Translations under genes and position numbers: made by a program
Shown: positions 56,571-64,000 of the stretch, piece by piece
How the letters are laid out: the number at the start of each line of letters is the position of its first letter
Numbering within the stretch: the first letter of the stretch is position 1
Notes under the pieces: model-generated
Told to the model about the DNA's origin: nothing
The model's input: only the letters and a program-made list of their open reading frames with translations
Databases searched by the model: none
Assembly: GCF_000730385.1 (NCBI RefSeq)
Contig: NZ_CP008849.1
Coordinates: 3,224,001-3,288,000, forward strand
DNA: 64,000 bases
Direction of reading: 5' to 3'
Origin: Alteromonas australica
Lineage (GTDB): Bacteria; Pseudomonadota; Gammaproteobacteria; Enterobacterales; Alteromonadaceae

Positions 56571-59036
56571 CTAATGCGCCATTTGCTTCCACGGCATGGT
56601 GCGTAAAATATCTGCAAACACGCCTGCCGCTGTCACTGTGCCACCCGCTCCATAACCGCGAATGACGTAAGGAATAGGGTTATAGTAATCACTGTTTATC
56701 GCCAACGCGTTTTCACCGTCTTTGACTTGTGAAAGTGGGTTACTCGCAGGCACAGCTTGAATGGTCACTTTGCATTTATCGCCTTCAATGCTGCCAATGT
56801 AACGCAGTACTTTGCCTTCTGCTTTTGCGCTTTCTACTCGTTCTTTGAAACCGTCGTCTAAGGCTGGAAGCTGCTGCATAAACTCATCAATAGAGCAGTC
56901 TTCAGCGAACCCCTCCGGTAACACCGATTCAATTTCAATATCCGAAAGCTCAAGAGATAGGTCTGCTTCTCGCGCCATGATAAGTAGCTTACGGGCAACA
57001 TCCATGCCGCTCAGATCGTCTCTTGGGTCAGGCTCTGTAAAGCCATTTTCTTTGGCTGTAGCCGTGGCTTCAGACAACGTCATGCCTTCGTCTAGCTTGC
57101 CAAATACGTAAGAAAGGCTACCAGAAAGGATCCCTTCAAAACGGTGCAACACATCACCTGCACTAAACAGCTTTTGTAGATTATCGATTACCGGTAGTCC
57201 AGCCCCTACAGTGGTTTCATAAAGGTACTGGCGATTAGTCGATAAGGCCGTATTTCTCAGCTTACGGTAATACGCCATAGAGCTGGTGTTCGCCTTTTTG
57301 TTCGGTGTGACCACATGAAAACCGTTTTCCATCATAGCCACGTACTGCTCGGCGATGGCTTCATGGCTTGTACAATCAACAATAACGGGGTTAATCAAAC
57401 TGTTGTCATTGGCAAACTGTTGCAGACGTTCAATAGAGAGGCCCTCGCTCGCGGCGGCAAGTGCAGGCTGCCAATCTTGTGAGAGGTCTATGCCTTGGCT
57501 GTTAAGCAGCAATTTACGGCTGTTGGCAATACCGTACACCCGCAACTGAATATTACGCTTTAATAACGCAGGTTGCTGCTTAGAAATTTGGCTTAATAGC
57601 TCGGTACCTACATTGCCACACCCTACGAGAAACACGTCAATGGTATGGCGGTCGGAGAAAAAATTCTGATGAATCACCTTCACCGCTTTTTTCGCACGCT
57701 TACTTTCAATCACGGTTGAAATTGAACGCTCTGATGACCCCTGCGCGATAGCCACGTTGTTAACCCGCGCTTGAGCAAGGGAGTTAAAAAATTTAGCAGC
57801 AAGTCCTTTGGTTTGACGCATACCATCACCCACAAGGGTAACAATCGCGAGATCTTGTCGTATTTCAATGGGATCAAGCAATTGGTTCTGAAGTTCCAAC
57901 GCAAAGGCATCTTCCAGTAACTGGAGCGCTTTTGGCGCGTCTTTACTTTGAATACAGAAACTGATGGAATACTCAGAAGACGACTGGGTAATTAAGCTGA
58001 TAGAGATATTGGCATTTGACATCACTTCAAATACACGGCTTGCCATTCCCACCATACCTTTAAGACCTGGGCCTGCTACATTGAACATGGTGACATCATC
58101 AAGTTGTGAAATGCCTTTAACCGATGTCCACTTTTCACTTTTTTCATTACTGATAAGCGTACCGGGTGCAGCCGGGTTCAATGTATTGCGGATCAAACAA
58201 GGAATATGATGTTGCGCAATGGGGCCAATGGTTTTTGGATGCAGCACTTTCGCACCAAAATAAGATAGCTCCATTGCTTCTTGATAGGTTAGCTTGTCAA
58301 GCAGTACTGCGCCTTCTACTTGATTAGGATCGGCGTTATAAACACCGTCAACATCTGTCCAAATCTCACAACAGCTGGCGTCTATACAGGCGGCTAATAT
58401 TGCAGCTGAGTAGTCTGAGCCGTTTCTGCCTAACGTGACTTTCTCGCCGTCTTCATTGGCCGCGACGAAACCGGGCATAATGAGCAGCTCACTACCATCG
58501 TTAGGCACATCAGTAAATCTGGCCTTGCTGAGAGAAACATCGGCGATGCTGTCTAGATAATCGCCCTCAGCCAAAATATAAGATACAGGGTCAATAATGC
58601 GATTTTTAATATCCTTGGCAGACAATATTGCACTAAATAACGTGACAGAAATGTACTCACCAATACTTAATATGCCTGCCGACACATTATCGGGTGCAAC
58701 ACCTAACAGCTTAATACCCTCAAGGTGTTGCTTTAACACCCCTAAATGGGTGTCGATAAAGTCGATAACGTTTGCATATTCAAACCCCGTAAGCGTTTCG
58801 TTCAAGGCGCTTGCAATACCGGTAACGGTGCTGGTGAGCTTTTCAAAAAGGGGTTGGAAATCCTCACCTGCGGCTGCTTGCTCACACAAAAGCGATAGTG
58901 CATTCGTTACCCCTTTAGGGGCAGAGAGTACAACCGCAGCACCGTCGGTTTGGTGGGTGGCCGTGCTAATGTCCGTCACGCGCAAATAGCGCGGTGCGTC
59001 GGCAAGTGAAGAACCCCCAAACTTTAAGACTTTCAT
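56571..59036 (-). CDS. thrA: Bifunctional aspartokinase I / homoserine dehydrogenase I
   Basis: An 821-residue fusion catalysing the first and third steps of threonine synthesis. The aspartokinase (about 1-290) starts MKVLKFGGSSLADAPRY and has TLGRNGSDYSAAILAAC. Paired ACT domains (about 315-460) bind threonine for feedback. The homoserine dehydrogenase (about 465-821) has VFLVGCGNVGTELLSQI, TVGAGLPVIDNLQKL, GILSGSLSYVFGKLDEG and DPRDDLSGMDVARKLLI. Length matches E. coli ThrA (820). It is preceded by a leader peptide and attenuator. Confidence 0.96.
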   Translation of the reverse strand: MKVLKFGGSSLADAPRYLRVTDISTATHQTDGAAVVLSAPKGVTNALSLLCEQAAAGEDFQPLFEKLTSTVTGIASALNETLTGFEYANVIDFIDTHLGVLKQHLEGIKLLGVAPDNVSAGILSIGEYISVTLFSAILSAKDIKNRIIDPVSYILAEGDYLDSIADVSLSKARFTDVPNDGSELLIMPGFVAANEDGEKVTLGRNGSDYSAAILAACIDASCCEIWTDVDGVYNADPNQVEGAVLLDKLTYQEAMELSYFGAKVLHPKTIGPIAQHHIPCLIRNTLNPAAPGTLISNEKSEKWTSVKGISQLDDVTMFNVAGPGLKGMVGMASRVFEVMSNANISISLITQSSSEYSISFCIQSKDAPKALQLLEDAFALELQNQLLDPIEIRQDLAIVTLVGDGMRQTKGLAAKFFNSLAQARVNNVAIAQGSSERSISTVIESKRAKKAVKVIHQNFFSDRHTIDVFLVGCGNVGTELLSQISKQQPALLKRNIQLRVYGIANSRKLLLNSQGIDLSQDWQPALAAASEGLSIERLQQFANDNSLINPVIVDCTSHEAIAEQYVAMMENGFHVVTPNKKANTSSMAYYRKLRNTALSTNRQYLYETTVGAGLPVIDNLQKLFSAGDVLHRFEGILSGSLSYVFGKLDEGMTLSEATATAKENGFTEPDPRDDLSGMDVARKLLIMAREADLSLELSDIEIESVLPEGFAEDCSIDEFMQQLPALDDGFKERVESAKAEGKVLRYIGSIEGDKCKVTIQAVPASNPLSQVKDGENALAINSDYYNPIPYVIRGYGAGGTVTAAGVFADILRTMPWKQMAH

Positions 59037-59098
59037 GTGCTGCTCCTATTATTTACGCCAAAGCTCTCTTTCTTAAACTAGGTTGGCGTGAGTAAAAA

Positions 59099-59127
59099 AA
59101 AGCCCGCTCTCTGTAAGGGCGGGCTTT
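59099..59127 (-). terminator. thr operon attenuator
   Basis: AAAGCCCGC and GCGGGCTTT (arms at 59119-59127 and 59099-59107 read leftward) form a strong stem followed by a T-run on the coding strand. It lies between the leader stop (59150) and the thrA start (59036), where the thr attenuator of enteric bacteria sits. Confidence 0.88.
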
Positions 59128-59149
59128 CGTTGTCTTTTGCTTACTTGCA

Positions 59150-59221
59150 CTAGCCAGCGACCGCCCTATTTAAGGTGGTAATCATAATGCTGGTGGTGCC
59201 CATAAGAAGAATCTTTTTCAT
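59150..59221 (-). CDS. thrL: thr operon leader peptide
   Basis: A 23-residue frame from ATG 59221 to TAG 59150: MKKILLMGTTSIMITTLNRA then VAG. It has four Thr codons (positions 9, 10, 15, 16) and three Ile codons (4, 12, 14), close together, the two amino acids that control the E. coli thr operon. Ribosome stalling at these codons when charged tRNAs are scarce would prevent the attenuator hairpin. No strong SD is visible. A TTGACA hexamer lies 30 bases upstream (59251-59256 on the complement) as possible -35. Confidence 0.85.
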   Translation of the reverse strand: MKKILLMGTTSIMITTLNRAVAG

Positions 59222-59335
59222 AACGACAATTTGCCGTATAGACGTCTATCTGTCAACCGCAGTTTTCACCATACTGTATTGCACAAAGTGAAATATTTCC
59301 TGAAACTCGTTTCGAATTAAGCGATATTAGCTGAC

Positions 59336-60208
59336 TTATCCGTCTTCGAGGTGTTGCCCCAAGTAATCCACCAGCACGCGAACTTTAGGTGCCATATGAC
59401 GATTAGAAGGAAAAAGTGCCCATACGGCCTCTTTTTCGTCTCTATGATCTGCCAGCACTTCGATGAGCTTGCGTTTTTCAAGATCGTTGCGCACGTAAAA
59501 GCCAGGCAGTTGCACCAATCCCAACCCTTCTAAGGCGGCGTGACGAAGGGCGTTACCACTATTATATTTAATTCTCCCCTGGATTTTATGCACACGAGAC
59601 TCCCCTTTCCAATGAAATCGCCAATAGGAGTGGGAGCCCACCAAACATGCATGGGCTTTTAAATCGTCCAACACTTTAGGTTCACCATGTTTACGAAGGT
59701 AGTCTTCACTCGCGCATACAAACAGCTGGCGTGTGGCTAATTTTTTCGCCACTAAGGAAGAATCTTCGAGGTGGCCAATTCGAATCGCCAAATCCAGCCC
59801 TTGCTCAATAATGTCCACGGTGTCGTTAGAAAATTTACACTCAATTGAAATATCCGTGTATTGCTTCAAAAAGCGATTAAGCAGGGGCGCAACGAATGCT
59901 TCTCCGAACGCCACTGGCACCGTCATTTTAATCAAACCACTGGGCACGCGTTGTAACTCCGTCACCATTAGCTCAGCGTCCTGGAGCGCAGCAAGTGCAG
60001 GAGCACATTGGGCGTAATACACCCTCCCCGCTTCAGTGAGCGACACATTGCGAGTAGAACGATTAAAAAGCTTTACGCCTAATTGCTTTTCTAAACTCGC
60101 GACTTTTCTGCTGACTTGCGCCACAGACGTGTCGAGTTTAATCGCCGCAGAAGTAAAACTGTTTAAATCAGCCACCGTGGTGAATTCTATTATTCCTTCC
60201 CAAACCAT
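59336..60208 (-). CDS. LysR-family regulator divergent from class III alcohol dehydrogenase
   Basis: A 290-residue transcription factor. The N-terminal helix-turn-helix has LNSFTSAAIKLDTSVAQVSR and LGVKLFNRSTRNVSLTEAG. The effector domain starts near LIKMTVPVAFGEAFVAPLL. It resembles the common AaeR/DsdC-like LysR group with the RSTRxVSLTEAG signature. I chose the ATG at 60208 because GAGA lies 7 bases ahead and this gives the usual family N-terminus; upstream starts at 60232 and 60250 are open too. Divergence from adhC suggests it controls formaldehyde detoxification. Confidence 0.88.
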   Translation of the reverse strand: MVWEGIIEFTTVADLNSFTSAAIKLDTSVAQVSRKVASLEKQLGVKLFNRSTRNVSLTEAGRVYYAQCAPALAALQDAELMVTELQRVPSGLIKMTVPVAFGEAFVAPLLNRFLKQYTDISIECKFSNDTVDIIEQGLDLAIRIGHLEDSSLVAKKLATRQLFVCASEDYLRKHGEPKVLDDLKAHACLVGSHSYWRFHWKGESRVHKIQGRIKYNSGNALRHAALEGLGLVQLPGFYVRNDLEKRKLIEVLADHRDEKEAVWALFPSNRHMAPKVRVLVDYLGQHLEDG

Positions 60209-60329
60209 GCTGAATCTCTTTTTTATGCTCATCGTCTTTGCTTTTGACACTGCTGAATAGGCTAACTTAAGCGGCGACGATATTAAGGTTAAGGGTCATA
60301 CCCGTATACTAGCCTATTATTTCAAATAT

Positions 60330-60344
60330 GTAATAATGAATTAC
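60330..60344. promoter_or_regulatory. Inverted repeat between LysR gene and adhC
   Basis: GTAAT (60330-60334) and ATTAC (60340-60344) are spaced by AATGA, giving the T-N11-A form often bound by LysR proteins. It lies in the 247-base divergent gap, about 110 bases before adhC. Confidence 0.4.
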
Positions 60345-60446
60345 CTGTATTGTATTTATCAAATAGACCTCTACTTCTATACTTAAGCCCTAAGATTTAT
60401 CTCCCCCTTCCCTCATTGGGAAGGCAACGATACAAGACGAATGTAG

Positions 60447-61604
<1,158 letters not shown>

Positions 61605-61622
61605 CCTTCACTTGGTCTTTCT

Positions 61623-61658
61623 AAAAGGGAGCATACTTTCACGGTACGCTCCCTTTTT
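61623..61658 (+). terminator. Terminator after class III alcohol dehydrogenase
   Basis: AAAAGGGAGC (61623-61632) pairs with GCTCCCTTTT (61648-61657), followed by T. It lies 19 bases past the stop, so the next gene is not in the same unit. Confidence 0.85.
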
Positions 61659-61791
61659 CGTATAAAACACGCCCTTCACCACAGACTTTTAATTGAAACG
61701 CAGAGGCTTTTTGAACACGGAATGGCTGAGTATCAATTTCATGGCTTTTCATTTAAGCTTAAATTTCGAGCAAACAGAAGAAAGCTGCATC

Positions 61792-62466
61792 ATGAAGAAC
61801 GTCACAAGCCGTGTTGTCAATTTAACGCCCCTCCTTATCCTTTTTTTATGCAGTTTAGCCTTAACAAAAGCGAGTTCCGCTGCTTCGTACGTTAATGTTT
61901 TCGTAAACTTGCCTGCTTACTCGGCGCAAGACACAAGCAGCCCAGCCATGGATAATACTCCCACCACACTAGATTCACTCACTAACTTCCAAACAAACTC
62001 GAATACAATGCTAAGTTCGGGTCTACCATCACCTGCTCATTTACTGTTATTAAAGCAGGAAGGCGTGGTGCGGGTTATCGACCTTATTCCTGGAAACAGA
62101 AGTGAAGAAATCAGCATCGTTAATGAACTGGGGATGCAGTATCACAATATCCCCGTCGCCTGGACAAACCCACAAGTGAGTGACTTTTTAAACTACTCCG
62201 CGTATATGTCACTGCATCGCCCTGAGGAAGGTAAAGTACTCACCCACTGCAAGCTCAATTGGCGAGGTGCCGTCTTCACTTATTTGTATCGCATCACAGT
62301 ATTATCGGAAGATGAAAAAACAGCGAAACAAGACCTACTTGCCATTTGGCAACCCAATTCAACGTGGTTTGCGTTTATGAATAAGGTTATCGAGCATCAT
62401 AGCGCGGCCAATCAAACACGCATTGTCACCACGGTAGAACCCAATTTAGACGCCCAGAACCAATAG
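61792..62466 (+). CDS. Exported protein with tyrosine-phosphatase-like fold
   Basis: A 224-residue protein with a signal peptide (LTPLLILFLCSLALTKASSA). The mature part has SSGLPSPAHLLLLKQEGVVRVIDL (a start typical of DUF442/dual-specificity phosphatase-like proteins) and the P-loop-like VLTHCKLNWRGAVF. The canonical loop is C-x5-R; here the spacing is C-x4-R, with Asn in place of Gly. It is probably a divergent family member with altered or no phosphatase activity. I chose the ATG at 61792 for the signal peptide; the frame is open from 61693. It lies alone before the ars genes. Confidence 0.7.
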   Translation: MKNVTSRVVNLTPLLILFLCSLALTKASSAASYVNVFVNLPAYSAQDTSSPAMDNTPTTLDSLTNFQTNSNTMLSSGLPSPAHLLLLKQEGVVRVIDLIPGNRSEEISIVNELGMQYHNIPVAWTNPQVSDFLNYSAYMSLHRPEEGKVLTHCKLNWRGAVFTYLYRITVLSEDEKTAKQDLLAIWQPNSTWFAFMNKVIEHHSAANQTRIVTTVEPNLDAQNQ

Positions 62467-62513
62467 CCGCTCCTTTTTCATGGTCCATGATTAAACTCTT
62501 GCCATGTTCCTTG

Positions 62514-62556
62514 TTGACACATACGAATTTTCATATATGATTTAACACATATGAAA
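62514..62556 (+). promoter_or_regulatory. ars promoter with overlapping ArsR operator
   Basis: TTGACA (62514-62519) and TATGAT (62536-62541) are 16 bases apart, a strong sigma-70 promoter. TTTCATAT (62529-62536) and ATATGAAA (62549-62556) are perfectly complementary and cover the -10, as ArsR/SmtB operators do. ArsR binding would block RNA polymerase until arsenite or antimonite is present. Confidence 0.72.
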
Positions 62557-62626
62557 TACTAGATATGTAACTTGTTCGTCAAAATACAGGTGCATAATCG
62601 TCTTTTGCATGTCGATAGGTGTAGCC

Positions 62627-62971
62627 ATGAATACTGAAACCAACTGCAGTGCCCTTTCTCCGCTTTCATTTTTTAAATGTTTGTCAGAGGACACACGGTT
62701 AAAAACGCTACTTTTGCTTAGTGAGCACACGTCACTGTGTGTGTGCGATCTCACCACAGCACTGGACATAAGCCAGCCAAAAATATCGCGCCACCTCGCC
62801 GATCTCAGAAAATGTGGCCTTGTCCTCGACGAAAGGAAAGGCAAGTGGGTTTACTACCGTTTACACCCAGACCTTCCTGGCTGGGCGTCTGACGTAATCC
62901 ACAATACGGCTAAACACAATGTTGAGTTCGTTGCTCAGGCACGAGCGAATTTGAAAACCGGAAACTGTTAA
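62627..62971 (+). CDS. arsR: ArsR-family arsenic-responsive repressor
   Basis: A 114-residue winged-helix repressor. The recognition region LCVCDLTTALDISQPKISRHLADLRKCGLV contains the CVCDL As(III)-binding cysteine pair, as in E. coli-type ArsR. WVYYRLHP follows. Another Cys lies near the C-terminus (GNC). I chose the ATG at 62627 (AGGTG upstream); an ATG at 62609 is also open. It is the first gene of arsR-arsC-arsH and probably controls its own operator. Confidence 0.92.
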   Translation: MNTETNCSALSPLSFFKCLSEDTRLKTLLLLSEHTSLCVCDLTTALDISQPKISRHLADLRKCGLVLDERKGKWVYYRLHPDLPGWASDVIHNTAKHNVEFVAQARANLKTGNC

Positions 62972-63015
62972 GCATTTACTTATCATCCATCGCTAATTCT
63001 AGGAGCGTACTTTTC

Positions 63016-63498
63016 GTGAAAATTTTATACATCTGTACTCACAACCGCTGTCGTAGCATTCTTTGTGAAGCCATTACCAACGGCAGTGATAGTCACAAGG
63101 GCAGTAGCAAGCTAGAGGCCAAGAGCGCTGGTAGTTCTCCTGTAGGTGAGGTACACCCTTTATCGTTAAAGTATCTCCGTGAACGCGGTTATAGCACTGA
63201 TGGCCTAAAGAGCCAGTCATGGGATGAATTTGAAGATTACCAGGCAGATATTGTCGTGACAGTGTGTGACTCTGCCGCAGGCGAAGCCTGCCCCGTTTAC
63301 TTTGGACAGTCACTCAAAGTGCATTGGGGACTGGAAGACCCATCTAAGCTAGAGGGCTCTGAAGAAGATAAAGCGGCCGCATTCAATAACACCATAGACA
63401 TTATTGAAGGTCGTGTAGCCGCATTGGCACAAATTGCAGAGAAAGGGTTAAGCGGCGATGAACTCAAAGCGGCACTGGCCGACCTCGGAGCAAAGTAA
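63016..63498 (+). CDS. arsC: Arsenate reductase, low-molecular-weight phosphatase type
   Basis: A 160-residue LMW-PTP-fold enzyme reducing arsenate to arsenite. The P-loop is CTHNRCRS near residues 7-14 (C-x5-R), then [24 protein letters not shown] and [18 protein letters not shown], the distal Cys pair that regenerates the enzyme, as in the thioredoxin- or glutathione-linked class. GTG start at 63016 with AGGAG 10 bases ahead. Its stop shares one base with the arsH start. Confidence 0.92.
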   Translation: MKILYICTHNRCRSILCEAITNGSDSHKGSSKLEAKSAGSSPVGEVHPLSLKYLRERGYSTDGLKSQSWDEFEDYQADIVVTVCDSAAGEACPVYFGQSLKVHWGLEDPSKLEGSEEDKAAAFNNTIDIIEGRVAALAQIAEKGLSGDELKAALADLGAK

Positions 63499-64000
63499 TG
63501 AGTGAAACACCGGTTCCTTCAACTAACTTAGATATGACCTTGATGCACAAACCAGAGATGGCTGACTTTGCCTCTCAGTTTTCTGAGAGCAAACCCAAAA
63601 TCTTGTTGTTGTATGGGTCGCTTCGTGACCGTTCATATAGCCGTCTAGTGATTGAAGAATCAGCACGCCTTTTAGATTACTTTGGCGCTGAAGCGAAAAT
63701 CTTCGATCCTCGTGGCCTTCCGCAACCGGATACAGAAGACGAAAACCACCCAAAAGTTAAAGAATTAAGAGAACTAATGATGTGGTCTGAAGGGCAAATC
63801 TGGTGCTCTCCAGAACGTCACGGCAGTATCACGGGAATCATGAAAAGTATCATTGATTGGGTGCCTCTAAGTTTGGGCGGCGTGCGTCCTACACAGGGAA
63901 AAACCCTTGCCCTTATGCAAGTGTGTGGCGGCTCTCAGTCATTTAATGCTGTTAATCAAATGCGAATTTTAGGCCGATGGATGCGTATGCTCACCATTCC
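63498..64000 (+). CDS. arsH: Organoarsenical oxidase ArsH, N-terminal part (cut by window edge)
   Basis: The frame from ATG 63498 stays open to the window end, about 167 codons. The product reads [13 protein letters not shown] then [54 protein letters not shown] and [14 protein letters not shown], matching the ArsH flavoprotein family. ArsH binds FMN and oxidises trivalent organoarsenicals to the less toxic pentavalent form. TAATG overlap with arsC implies coupled translation. An arsenite exporter (ACR3 or ArsB) is expected nearby but is not in the window. Confidence 0.92.
   Translation, partial: MSETPVPSTNLDMTLMHKPEMADFASQFSESKPKILLLYGSLRDRSYSRLVIEESARLLDYFGAEAKIFDPRGLPQPDTEDENHPKVKELRELMMWSEGQIWCSPERHGSITGIMKSIIDWVPLSLGGVRPTQGKTLALMQVCGGSQSFNAVNQMRILGRWMRMLTI

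Overview
The window looks like chromosome from a marine gammaproteobacterium of the Alteromonadales, most likely Alteromonas or a close relative. This is judged from gene content only: an alginate-use locus with a TonB receptor and polysaccharide lyases, the rsmE-gshB-yqgE-ruvX and pilT/pilU-yggS-proC-yggT gene orders, a DUF3545 gene, a fused thrA with a thr leader, and a PrsK/PrsR pair. I see no rRNA, tRNA, CRISPR array, insertion sequence or phage gene. Both ends cut a gene: a peptidase M19 on the left and arsH on the right.

Layout. 1-12.2 kb: end of an M19 dipeptidase; a leftward metal-efflux operon (Cys/His/Met-rich small protein, cusC, cusB with a fused CusF-like domain, cusA); a secreted alpha/beta hydrolase; a peroxiredoxin-glutaredoxin fusion; a TPR-GGDEF protein; a small GFA-like protein. 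12.3-18.8 kb: a secreted endonuclease I-type nuclease, convergent with prsK-prsR, and a FabH-like synthase. 19.4-28.1 kb: alginate locus (HIBADH-family reductase, MFS uronate transporter, PL6-like lipoprotein, TonB-dependent receptor). 28.2-33.2 kb: a lipoprotein with a collagen-like stalk, a small lipoprotein, an M48 protease and an MscS channel. 33.3-44.4 kb: housekeeping genes (rsmE, gshB, yqgE, ruvX; pilT/pilU; yggS, proC, yggT, DUF4426; fadH; VOC protein). 44.4-46.0 kb: a second alginate gene, a PL7/PL18-type lyase with an extra C-terminal domain. 46.4-53.6 kb: DUF421, azlCD with an XRE-cupin regulator, yaaA, talB, pgi, DUF3545. 53.6-59.2 kb: ung and the thrABC operon behind a leader peptide and attenuator. 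59.3-64 kb: a LysR regulator divergent from class III alcohol dehydrogenase, a phosphatase-like secreted protein, and arsR-arsC-arsH.

How the genes work together. The secreted PL7/PL18-type lyase would cut alginate, the TonB receptor would import oligomers, the MFS carrier would bring unsaturated uronate into the cytoplasm, and the reductase would turn it into KDG. A TTGGTA-type site recurs upstream of three of these genes, including the distant lyase, which suggests one regulon under a GntR/FadR-type regulator not in this window.

Most notable points. (1) The PL6-like lipoprotein beside the TonB receptor aligns well to the chondroitinase B/PL6 core, but both catalytic residues are replaced (Lys to Gln606, Arg to Glu627, with the family spacing of 21 kept). 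It may be a dead lyase reused as a surface glycan-binding protein. (2) The CusB adaptor carries a CusF-like domain with most copper ligands lost and a duplicated Met/His tail, while CusA keeps the full Met573/623/672 triad. (3) A 40-bp perfect palindrome competes with a terminator hairpin between the nuclease and prsR. (4) The thr leader peptide and a 58-residue DUF3545 gene are short genes that ordinary ORF length cut-offs miss.
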